From assembly GCA_024349245.1 (NCBI GenBank), contig JALDNG010000428.1:1-64000 (forward strand): a stretch of DNA of 64,000 bases. The letters are read 5' to 3'. This DNA is from Neodontobutis hainanensis. Lineage: Eukaryota; Chordata; Actinopteri; Gobiiformes; Odontobutidae. The notes below the pieces were generated by a model, which searched no databases, was not told where the DNA came from, and worked only from the letters and a program-made list of their open reading frames with translations. Position 1 is the first letter of the stretch; every line of letters starts with the position of its first letter. This document shows, piece after piece, positions 35,401 to 45,947 of the stretch. The position numbers and the translations under genes are program-made.

Positions 35401-37850
35401 TCCTCGCAGAAGCAGGGTCTTCTCTTGGTGCTGACGCCACGCGCTGAGAGAAAATAACCCCGGCTCTGTCTCCTTTATTTCACAAACATGACTCTGTGAT
35501 GGAGGATGTATTGAAAGATGGACAGAATACTTTAGTTTTGTCTATTTTTAGGGAACATGTTTCCTGTTTAAAAAAACAGGTGGAGTGTTTTGAATCTGGT
35601 TCACAGAGTCATGTACTCGGGTAACTTACTCAATGAACCTAGTCTGGTGCTTGAATAAATAGATGACATTATTTTTTGTGTTTTTTCCAGTTCAGGTTTT
35701 TAAAAGTTCTGCAGAGTTAATAAAAATCTCAGATTTACCAAGAAATACAAAAAACAACAAAACACCAAAAATAAATGGTGAGATTAAAGCATGTTTGGTA
35801 ACACTTTAGATTAACTCACATTAAGTGTTATCTGAGTATTTGTAACAACTTAATCATTTACAAAGCATTGATAATCACTGTTATAAACATTGTTATAAAT
35901 GTTTATACTCTTAACAATAAACCCATGTATAATTATATATCAGATTTTATAAATAGGCTAGTTTATTAAACATTTTTAAATACACATCTATTAATGCATA
36001 CCTGTTTAATTGTGTTACCTACATGTTTTATCACCTTTATCTGCTACACTTTTACTTTGAACCTGAAAATAGTTGCTCCTATGTCACATGACTTTGACTG
36101 AACTAACTCTAAATCTATTTCTAAACCAAGACCTTATTCGTTTAGTTTTGCTCAAACTCATGGTCTGTTTACTGTGCATTTGTTAAAGCAGATAATCCCA
36201 AACACTGTCACAAACCATTTAATAATAAACACACATTTATCTAAAACTTGTGTGTTTAGCAGAGGTTGTGCAGCAGAAGAAGTGAACATTGCTTTAGAAA
36301 ATAGAACATAGCTGTTATTTTGAAACTTTAATTAAAACTGTTGTGAGTTGTTTTTTACTGAGTTTAAGGAATGTATTTATTTATTTTGTAAATGTAAATA
36401 GTTACAGCCCATTCTCATTCTAATGTCTTTACTTTCTCCATATATTAAGCTGCTGTTGCGTTTAAATGATTGAGTCCTGGTTAAAACCTGACAGGGCCCT
36501 TGCCTCTGACCCCCTCCTCGTCCCGCCTCGAGCCGTGGATCCAGTCTCACTCGAGGCCCGTATTTGTGGTCGTTCCCTGAGGCCTACACGCTCTGTCCCT
36601 GTCGTCTCACGTTACCTCTGAACTCCTTCCACCTCTCTGCGTTTGTCTCGTCCCGAGCCGTAAACCGATCCCCTCTGTTCGACTCCAAAGGTCAGCGCTC
36701 GTCTGCTCTGCGCACGACGACACGCTGCAGGTCACCGCAGAGGTCAGCTCCAGACATGTTTAACCAACAGAGCGGACGTTAAGGCTCAGTCCTGACAAGT
36801 CTTAATGGATTCTGTCTTTGTTTTAGTTTTTTTCAGGTTTAAGACCCAGAGAATGCATTCTGTAACTATTACTTCTTCACTTTAACTTGATTGTTATACT
36901 TTTATCAGCATCAGTTACTGTTAAATTTAAAAAATCTGTGTAAAGAAAAATGTGAAACAGAAGCTTTGACAGGATCGAAGCAGGTTAAACAAGTACAAGA
37001 GGCTTTTAGAGTGCTCAAAGTCTGGACAGACGTAAAAAAAAGCTGATGAGCCAAAATCTGATGTAAAATCTGTGTTTTTCCATTTGTTAAACTAAATTGT
37101 GACAATTTCTGACCCTCACCTGTTACAACAGATGCCCTCTGGGAGGCGCTATAGGTCCCTGGCTGCACCTGTAGTCAAGGCAGAGGGGCTCAGAGTGGGT
37201 CTTTACAGTCACCTGAGGAAATAATATCTTTAATTTAATAGCATTTTTTTCAAAACAATGTCACAAAGTACTTTTTTTAAGAATAAAAGCAAACAATCAA
37301 ATAAAAATTCTACAAAACTCTTAATGGACATTTTTATTAAACAAACCAGTATTTGTTCAGGGACTTTTACCTTTCGACATGTTTCTGCAGTCTTCATCAG
37401 AAGAGCAGTGTGATGGTGTTGTGCTTTATCAGCGTCCAACTTGTTCATAATAATCCAAAAAATGTTCATTTGGTTTTCTCACGAGCCTCAGAGCCACCGT
37501 TCTTCAGCAGCTGGTCTCCTGTCGGACCTCGTGTTCAGGCCAAAGCTGGTGAAGCTACATTTGTTCATTATGTTCTAAAAACAGAATAAAAAAATGCACC
37601 AACAATAAACACTTTCAAAACACACCTTTTATTACTTCATTATGTACATTTATTTTTCACTTTTTTTTCTTTCTTTTCTCTTTCTGCCATGTTTGTTCTT
37701 TTGTGTCATTTCTGTAAAGCACATTTTAACTTTGGTAAAGATTGTGCTCTTTAAATACATTTTCTTCTTTCTTCAAAGAGAAAAATAATTTAAGAAAGTC
37801 AATATAAAAACAAATTAACTATAAAATTATCTTTGTAAAATTGTTAAACG
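35401..37850. other. Intergenic, no gene recognised
   Basis: A GC-rich stretch at about 36490-36780 stands out in an AT-rich background; its frame (36564-36782) shows no known domain. The rest is featureless. Confidence 0.4.
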
Positions 37851-37859
37851 TCCACTGAG

Positions 37860-38130
37860 TTTGCTAAAAAGGGAGTCCCACAGTGTTGGGGCTCTAACTG
37901 CAAAAGCCTGAGCTCCTTTAGTGAGCAGTGGGTGTGACCTGAGGAGCGACCCGGGACATAAGGCCAGAGTAAATCTGAGAAATAGGAGGCAGCAAGACCA
38001 TTCAGGGCTTTAAAAGTAATCACTTAAACCTTAAAATCAACTCTAAAAGTGATTGGCAACCAGTTCAGAGAAGCCGGAGACAACCTCAACGCCACAAAAG
38101 TGCAGGGAATATAATCTTTGGCTCTAAAAG
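37860..38130. mobile_element. Old interspersed repeat fragment
   Basis: Phrases such as gggagtcccacagtgttggg, gcaagaccattcagggcttt and gattggcaaccagttcagag belong to a repeat seen many times in teleost genomes. The class is not certain. Similar phrases (ggagccatgaggaactccgt) occur at about 62420-62560. Confidence 0.5.
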
Positions 38131-40520
38131 GTTGCTGACCCTTGAACTTAACCTTGTCTTCCACAATCCATGGAACTTCTAGTCAACTTCCATCATCAGC
38201 TGTTTCACTGCAATAAAATAAGGTTTTATGTAATATAAATGTAGGAACACATCCGAAAAGTCCCATTTACTCCCAGGATGCATCATAAATAGCTCTCGAT
38301 ATAACATTTAATTTGGTGTTGCTGATGAAGCAGGCAGATCCTCGCTGATAAGAACCTGGAAAGTGATCTTCAGAACGTCTAATGTGGGATGAGTTTGTTA
38401 TCTCTTCCATCGCTGACGCGTCGCTGCAGGTCACAGAAACAACAGCAGCCCTCCTGGCATCACTGAGGAAACAGCATTAATCTTCATTTATTTTGTCAGC
38501 TCCTGCTTCACAAAGAGCCGTGTTTTACGTAGCAGCACTCGAAATGAACAAACCTGAACCCAGTGGAAAAGATGATGAATGGCTTCCAACTATTTACAGA
38601 AGTCAGCAGCGGCGGCTTGGAGGATGTTTGTAGTGGTTTATATTTGACTCGTATTAACGATTAAACCAAATATAAAAACTGGACCAAGCATTTTTAAGAT
38701 TTCTGCTCCGTTACACTATTATAGTACTGTTTATTATAATACTGTTTCCTGATTGGCTGACAGACGTGCAAACATACTCCAGCAAGGCCAGTTTGTTAAC
38801 GTACTGTTGTCATGTCTGTGAAGGTTCTCAGTCATCCAGGTCATCCTAAAGAAAAGGTTAAAGCTAAGTGCAGATGCCTTTGTTTTAACCTTGTCTTCAT
38901 ACTCTTGTCATGTTACCCTATGACCGCTAAAAACCCAAGCTGACATGTTTTTTCTTTTCTGCAATTCTTAATTTGTCCACTGGGGGTGCTCTGCTTTAGT
39001 CAGATTAGTGGACATAGCCCAAAATAGCATTAGCATCAATGTCATATTGTGAGGGTGAGTTGGTGAAAACACAGCTGAAGGCTTTTCCCAAACTTCTTTG
39101 CACTAAACAGAAGTTATTATATTGTATTTATGAACTGATCTGGTCAAATTCAGAATAACTTGGGTTTATGTGGCCCCTGAACTAAAATGAGTCTGGTCTA
39201 CATCATTAAGAAAACATGAAATTATGAGCCAGGTTTGTTCACTTTCTGGACTTTTGGACAAAAGTCTTAGACACAAGTTTGCCTCCATAAGCCGTGTTTC
39301 TAGTGTTTATTTCATTATCTTGCAATTAAAGGAGCTCTCTTATTACGTTAAAACACGTCCCTTCATATAAAAGCAATAAGCGTCTGTATCTTGTGTGAAA
39401 CTGTGATAAAAAACTGAAGCGACAGGTTAAAGTGCAGCAGAGATTAGACTGATTTGTGTTTTGTGTCGTTCGCAGCTCAGAGCCGTGTTGTTTGCTCTGT
39501 GCGTCGTGATTTATGGACTTCCTGGTGTTAAACAGACCCGAGCGGCGTGGGAAGACGAAAGACAGAAACAAGGGATAAGTACGGCTCAGGTTCGCAGCTT
39601 GACAGGAACTTTTACTGAGGCCTGACCCGATGGGAACCAACGAGGAAATGGGTTTGTGTGAGCATTAAAAGGACATTTTAAATAGTACGTATGGTTTGGA
39701 GATTAAAAGTTCATTAATCATTGTTGAGTTTATTATTAAATGAAGTCTTGGTCCTGACTCAGTCTTGATGCTCTCTGGTCTTGGACTTGACTTTCTCTTG
39801 GTCGGTGTGGTCTTGACAGCAGTAGTGTCACAGTAAAACCTAAAACATGTTAAATTACAAATAATTTTCTCTGCTTTCATCTCGTATTAATGTGTGTTTT
39901 TGTAAATGCCGACCGTTCAGGGATAAATCTGTGCTTTGAGCTTTACATAAACGTCATATTCATCTGTATCTTTCCAGAAAGTGAACAATTCTGACTCAAA
40001 GCGAACGTGGAGCGAGGTGTAAATATTTGGACTGAGGAGGTCTGACGGATGGCTCTGTCTCTCGTTCACAGACCGAGTCCTGCGGGAAAAGAGTTAAAAC
40101 ACATTTCCATGAGTTAGACATTTATCAAACTGACGTCATCACAATCGAGTGGAGATGAGCTGTGGGAACCAGGACTTGAGGATCACATTCTCAAGTAAGG
40201 GACACTCCCATTGGTCGATACTGATGTCAACGAGGAAGTAATGGCTCCTGAGAAAACAGAGCAAGCCTAATAGTTTCACTTTTTACAAAACACAAAAAGA
40301 GAAACAAAAAGAAACAGGGATAAATATTGGCCATGAATTCACACAATGCTTGAAAACTTCAGTTTGATGTAATGATGGTATTCTGTGAAAGAGAATTGGT
40401 CCAGTTTTACTTTTTTATGAATGATATTAAACAGGAAAGGTCACTGTGCTGTTATTGGGGATAGGACCGGGACAGAAGGAGCAAAACATTAATAAACTTA
40501 AGTGTAACTGAACCCAAGAC
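38131..40520. other. Intergenic; possible conserved non-coding segments
   Basis: No gene seen. Around 38220-38560 and 39440-39660 the composition is more balanced than in neighbours and GATA-type sites (ctgataag, gttatct) occur. Conservation could not be tested. A phrase aaggttctcagtcatccagg at about 38821 recurs at 10229 and 12621. Confidence 0.3.
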
Positions 40521-40523
40521 TGA

Positions 40524-40800
40524 GCTAAACAGAGTTCGACTCCCGGGACGGGACGGGGTGATGTTCTCCTTGTGCTCGAGTGGGTTTCCTCCGGGTTGCT
40601 CCCATCAACATCCAAACATGCTGTAGTCTCTGGTTAGTGACATGACCCGGGAACATGGGCGCCCCCTGGTGGCAGCTGCTGTCAATGAATTCCCCCATAG
40701 ATAATAGGGTCCAGGGTGTAGCCCACTTAAAGCCCAAAGCTGCTGGGATAGGCTCCAGTCTCCCGCAAACCCCTAACGGGACCACGTGGAAGAAAAGGAG
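40524..40800 (+). mobile_element. tRNA-type SINE/LINE-tail repeat
   Basis: Contains gttcgactcccgggac, ctcgagtgggtttcctccgg, catccaaacatgctg, ctgctgggataggctccagt and aacccctaacgggacc in the order of a very common teleost repeat. The middle part is replaced by sequence that includes the CTCF-type motif. Confidence 0.7.
40658..40675 (-). promoter_or_regulatory. Strong candidate CTCF site
   Basis: The plus strand reads GGCGCCCCCTGGTGGCAG; the reverse complement (CTGCCACCAGGGGGCGCC) matches the long CTCF consensus. It lies between the ends of slc25a28 and nkx2.3. Confidence 0.5.
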
Positions 40801-43340
40801 CACAGTAAAGGTCGACCCACGACATGATGGTGTCCAAGCAAACGGACACCACGTTTATATACGGCTAATCATCGATGCAGCACATTTGACAGGGACTATG
40901 TAGACTGGTTTCCAAGCTGGTTTCCACAGACTCTAGAGGAACAGGCTGTTCCTCTCGAACAAAAAAAGCAAAAAACACTTTATAATTACATTGATCAGAT
41001 ACAATATTCAGCTGTGCTCAGGCCCAGGGCAGGTTTGTGGCAGTGTGAGTGACTGTTGGGACAGAAGGGAGGATAATTGTACTGAACTCTAGTGTGTGAC
41101 CCAAGACCAAAATAAGACCTAACTTCGTCCAACACCAGGACTTAATAGGGCTTCTCTTGATTGAGAACAAGAGACTGAGTAAAAGACTAGATAAGATTGA
41201 GTTTATTGATCCCAATGGAAATTCAGGGCTCACACTAAAACTGCAGACCTAAAGATGATTTATTAAATAGTCTCTTCTAACCATATCTGTACATACTTTA
41301 TAAATGAAGCGTGCTCTTTAGGTCCATTAAAAGCTCAGTGCTGACGCTGTAGATTGTTTTTAATTCATCATTTCACAGACAAACTCCCACAGAATGAGCT
41401 CAGCCTTCAGTTTATAAGGATCTCAGCTTCTTTTGACAAATATCTTCAACTGATCACATTTAGGAGCACTACAGCAACACTTCGGTATGTTTCTGCTTAA
41501 TTCCAACCACGAACTACAAATGTACAGTGAAGAAATCTCAGACTATAATCTCATCTGTCAAAAATAAAGTCTAGATGATGTCATTGGGTCTTACTTTTTT
41601 CACAGATTATTCCTGTTAGAGATCTAAAGTAAGCCTGTGAACCATGTTTTATGAAGTTTAGCATCACGAGCTATAAAAGCAGCTATGGCTACTTCTGTCA
41701 TCCTAAAGCTTCACCATGACTGACTCTAGTGTGACTTACAAAACTCCCCCAAAACTCTATCCAGTGAAGTCGTGTCCAAACCTGTCTCTGTGGGCGGGGC
41801 TTACCTTGTCTGAACGACCAATCCGACGAGCCGAAACCATGAGGGTGTTGTGACAGGAACGGAACAACTCTGTGCAGACATTTACACATGAAAGACGACT
41901 GCTCTGAAAGGCCACTTACAAACGCTGCTGTCGCTGATAAAAAGCTGTTTAAAGACATTGTTCTGATGAGGCCCGAGACCTGAGCTGATCTCGGATTAAA
42001 CCAGATTTCTCTTTAATTATTTACTGAAGTGGATCAGAAATCATGACAGAAACAAACTGAAAACGGTTTCTGTTTTTTTAGTCTAAAATTCAGAGCTGCC
42101 TCGATTTCCAACCATTTCAAATCACAACTCCTGCTGGATTTTAATTCATGAACCAAGAGCCGCTGTTTCTGAAAGAAGTACAACATTCAGAGTGTTTGGT
42201 CTGAAATTCAATAAAGAACAAAACATGTCTTGTTTGAGAAAACCGGTCTGTTTTGTTTGGAAACAGTTTAGCCAAAGGCCAAAGTGTCCTTCAGATTACG
42301 GTAGACTTTTCAAGGACGCTCCTGTCAGTAACAGAAAGTAACTCTCACTGAACTCTTGCCTCTTCATGGTACGACTGATGCTTTTGTTAACGTTGGTAGT
42401 TATTGAGCATTTTAAATTAAACACATTCTTATTGATTTAGAATTAACTCTTCTTGCTGTGAGCCAACATTGTTTGAACTTTTAAATGTTGTTTACATTTT
42501 TTCATCCCAAAGTGCTCCAGAAAAAAGAATAAGAAAGTTTTTCGGGATGTATTCATCTTTTCACAATTTGATTCAACTAAATAAACCTGAGTAAAAGCAA
42601 GTGCTATTTTTTGCTCTTAAAGCTGCAGTAGCCAAAAACTAATTTCCTGATGCTGCAACAGAAGCCTCGTTTCCACCAGAGTCGAGCGGTGCAGGGCTCA
42701 GTTTGGTTCGAGTAACCCCTAAGAGCCTTGAGTTTCCACTGGACTGTGTCCAGAGAGAGACACACAGACACAGGAAACAGTAATATTACAAGTGTTTCTG
42801 TTTAAAACCAAATGCAACTGTTGCTAATTATTGTTTGATTTATTAAGTAATAAAAAAGTGCAACATTTACCATACTTCACTTTTCTTATCTTTTTTGTTG
42901 TTTGTTTCGTCTAAATAGACACTTTCTTAGTGCCGTTGATTCAATGTTGTCACACCACCAACAGCCAATAGGATTGTCCCTTTTTCAAATGAGAACACGC
43001 CCCCTTGTGAGCACGTGATTAAACATTTATTAAAATCCTTGATAATGAAGCCCACATGACGTCTTATGGTTTTCCTGTTACAGTGTATTTATGACTAAAA
43101 GATTTAAAAACTGCACATTAATTGTTCATAAATGAAAAGTAACCTAGTTCTTTTAATCTTTTCACTAAATACTAAATGCTAATCTTTCTCAAGTCACACT
43201 TTTTTTAATACTTTCTGTCATTGAAAGTCCCAGTATTTCTACTTTCGGACACATTTGCACCACATTACTGGACATTACTGTGTGTGATGAGGAGCGTTGG
43301 TGGTGTGCGAGGTCTCTGGGTCCTGCTGGAGGTGAATGAC
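40801..43340. other. Intergenic, repeat fragments
   Basis: Contains members of an unclassified repeat family (41577-41625 and 42957-43085) and a transposon-like phrase around 42665-42770 (cgtttccaccagagtcgagc). No gene seen. Confidence 0.4.
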
Positions 43341-43359
43341 CCTCTTGGATGAAATAATA

Positions 43360-43690
43360 CCCCTTTCCTCCTCCTGGCCGCCGAGACAAAAGCGGAAACT
43401 TGTTGCCATTGAGCGGCCCTTGTCCCCCACACGAGCCCCCGCTGGCCACCCGCTCCACAGGCTCCTTCACGGAAACAAAAGTGAGCACATTTTTGCTGCG
43501 TGGCCCTCCTCTGTCCCTCTAATGGGAATATTAGGACGTCAATCTCGTAGCCCCTGTGCGCCTTTGTCCCGGGCTCGAGCTCCAAAGGGCCGTTTCAGAC
43601 GCTTAATCGCGGCGCTGTGAGGGGCCCGCTGGGGACAATACACGCCTCATTCTGGTGGCTGGCAGTGGGACAAAAGCGTCCTGAGGGCCA
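43360..43690. promoter_or_regulatory. Candidate regulatory block with recurrent SOX-like motifs
   Basis: A GC-balanced island holding GAGACAAAAGCGG (43383), CCTTGTCCC (43418), CTCTGTCCC (about 43509), CCTTTGTCCC (43560), GGGACAATA (43632) and GGGACAAAAGCG (43667). These are variants of one core, on both strands, resembling SOX/TCF HMG-box sites. No coding frame or splice structure. Enhancer function is inferred only from this clustering and the location 3' of nkx2.3. Confidence 0.4.
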
Positions 43691-44098
43691 CAGACTGAGC
43701 CCCAGCTGTAGTGCAGGAGTTTTATACAAGGACTGGTCCAGTTTGACTCAGGGGTTTGTCTAAAGTCCGGCTCTAACTTCGAAATATTCACAGGGACATG
43801 TTACTGACTCAACATTCATCACTTTCACAATATCTCATCAAATATTTTCACATTTTGCCATAGACCCTTGTTTTACGTTTTGTAAAGCTGTTTGGAGTCA
43901 GTTTCTGTCGTAAAAAAAAATGTTTGAAGCCTCTCCAAAAGCGTATTATTTTAGTAACTTCTGCACTTTTGGTTCCTTTAATGTGATTCATTTTCCAAAA
44001 TGTGCAGCTAAACCCTGGAGTCTGTTATTGGTTGATGGGAGTCCTCACTCAAATCCACAAAACAAAAACAGGTCTTGTCTCAGTCTTTGTTATCAATA

Positions 44099-44152
44099 CC
44101 AACCAAGACCAACAAAGACCAACCAAGACCAACCAAGACCAACCAAGACCAC
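44099..44152. repeat. 10-bp minisatellite (about 5 units)
   Basis: Units of aaccaagacc. Confidence 0.9.
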
Positions 44153-44547
44153 AAATATCTTGCACTTTCTTAGGGTTAAATGAAAATATCTATAATTTTA
44201 TGTTTTGTTAAAAATCTCTCATTCTGTCTCCAGATGCAAAAGTAAATGTAAAGTCTTTTCCTGCACTTGATTTGCATTCAGGGCCTACATTTTGAAATAG
44301 TTTTGTGTTAATAGAACTTTATAAAACGTTGTAATGTTTTTGGTAAATGCTGTTTTTATTTATTGATAAAGAACACACTAACGCCCATTTCACAAACCAA
44401 ACTTAATCACAATGACATATTCTGATTTGGGCCTTACATCACGCACAGTGGACAGTGGTTGCCGTGGTTACAGTGTGGTCAGGTGGTTGCCATGGTTACG
44501 GTGTGAACAGCACTGACTCAGATCAGACTCATTTACCCTTTTGTACA

Positions 44548-44553
44548 TTTATT
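44548..44553 (-). terminator. nkx2.3: Candidate nkx2.3 poly(A) signal
   Basis: TTTATT on the plus strand is AATAAA for the minus-strand gene, about 820 bp past its stop. If used, the 47-bp array would lie in the 3' UTR. Confidence 0.3.
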
Positions 44554-44690
44554 TAGAAATATTTATGAACTTTAATGAAACTTTTAATGTTTTTTCTGTT
44601 TCATAGTCTATCCTCCAGAAACAGTCCTGAGTGACACGTGTCACAGAGGGTCACAGAGAGACACTGGCCACAGATCCATCATCAAAAACC

Positions 44691-45207
44691 TGATGGTCCT
44701 TAGACCTGAGACCATCCTGAGCAGGAGGACACAGTCCTGATGGTCCTCGGACCTGAGACCATCCTGAGCAGAACACAGTCCTGATGGTCCTCGGACCTGA
44801 GACCATCCTGAGCAGGAGGACACAGTCCTGATGGTCCTCAGACCCGGGAACATCCTGAGCAAAAGGACACAGTCCTGATGGTCCTCGGACCTGAGACCAT
44901 CCTGAGCAGGAGGACATAGTCCCGATGGTCCTCGGACCCGGGACCATCCTGAGCAGGAGAACACAGTCCCGATGCTCCTCGGACCTGAGACCATCCTGAG
45001 CAGGAGGACACAGTCCCGATGGTCCTCGGACCTGAGACCATCCTGAGCAGGAGGACAAAGTCCTGATGGTCCTCGGACCCGGGACCATCCTGAGCAGGAG
45101 GACAAAGTCCTGATGGTCCTCAGACCCGGGACCATCCTGAGCAGGAGAACACAGTCCTGATGGTCCTCGGACCTGAGACCATCCTGAGCAGAAGAACACA
45201 GTCCTGA
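44691..45207. repeat. 47-bp minisatellite (about 11 units) just 3' of nkx2.3
   Basis: Units of tgatggtcctcggacctgag, accatcctgagcaggaggac and acagtcc, with point variants. All minus-strand frames stay open by accident of the repeat. Confidence 0.95.
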
Positions 45208-45375
45208 GAGAAGCTCAGCCTACGCTCCTGGGACAGGCCCAGAGTCCAGTTCAGACCTGGTCCAGATCCAGGTTTAGGTCTAGATCGATGCGCTGTCAGT
45301 GACGTCAGAGTCCAGAGCAGGCCAGTAAGAGTCCAGAGAGACCAGTCTTGTGCCACAAGTCACGTGGTGTGTCCG

Positions 45376-45947
45376 TTACCACGCGCGAATGCCCTGGCAC
45401 GCGCTGACGGGGCCTTGCGTCTGCGCCTGCGCAGGGCCGAGGCTGGCGCTTGTAAAGGAGCCGTTGTTTGGAGGCAGCGCGTGCAGCCCGCCGTACGTGC
45501 AGCTGTAGCTGCTCGTGCACGGTGGTGCGTTGTACGTGTACGCGCCGTAGCCGCCGTAGCTGTACCCGGGCGCGTACCCGGGGCCTGCGTAGCTCTGCGC
45601 GCCACCTACACAGGGCTTTCCATCACGCACAAGGACGGGCACGGCCACGCGGCGCGGAGGTGGGGGCGCGTGCTCCAGAGTCCGGTCCTGACGCTGCCTC
45701 TTACATTTGTAGCGCCGGTTCTGGAACCAGATCTTGACCTGGTTCGAAGTGAGTCTGAGGCTCGCGGCCAGAGCCTCGCGCTCAGGAGCGGACAGATACC
45801 GCTGCTGTTTGAAGCGCCGCTCGAGCTCCAACACCTGGGCCTGCGAGAACAGCACGCGAGGCCGCCGTCTGCTGCGCGGCTTCTGCGCGCGCAGCTCCCT
45901 GTCTGCGCGTGACTCCGAGCCGTCGTCCCTCAGCAGCGCGAGACCCT
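45376..45947 (-). CDS. nkx2.3: nkx2.3, exon 2 (homeodomain and C-terminus)
   Basis: NK2-class homeobox transcription factor; vertebrate Nkx2-3 acts in gut, spleen, vascular and pharyngeal development. The exon starts after ctccacag and ends at TGA. The homeodomain spans about residues 139-198 of the joined protein (RRRPRVLFSQAQVLELERRF to WFQNRRYKCKRQRQ), with the NK2-specific Tyr in recognition helix 3. It is followed by the NK2-specific domain RRVAVPVLVRDGKPCV and the C-terminal GIRAW typical of NK2 proteins. Identity as nkx2.3 rather than nkx2.5 or nkx2.7 rests on sequence feel plus convergence with slc25a28 as in human. Confidence 0.92.

Noticed and set aside
36564..36782. GC-rich frame between slc25a28 and nkx2.3 as a possible exon
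   Set aside because: No recognisable protein family and no convincing splice sites; kept only as a compositional note.
44641..45199. Long minus-strand frames over the 47-bp array
   Set aside because: Repeat-generated and overlapping one another in different frames; no start context or splice links.
45364..45912. Arg/Ala-rich plus-strand frames over the homeobox exon
   Set aside because: Shadows of the GC-rich nkx2.3 exon on the opposite strand.
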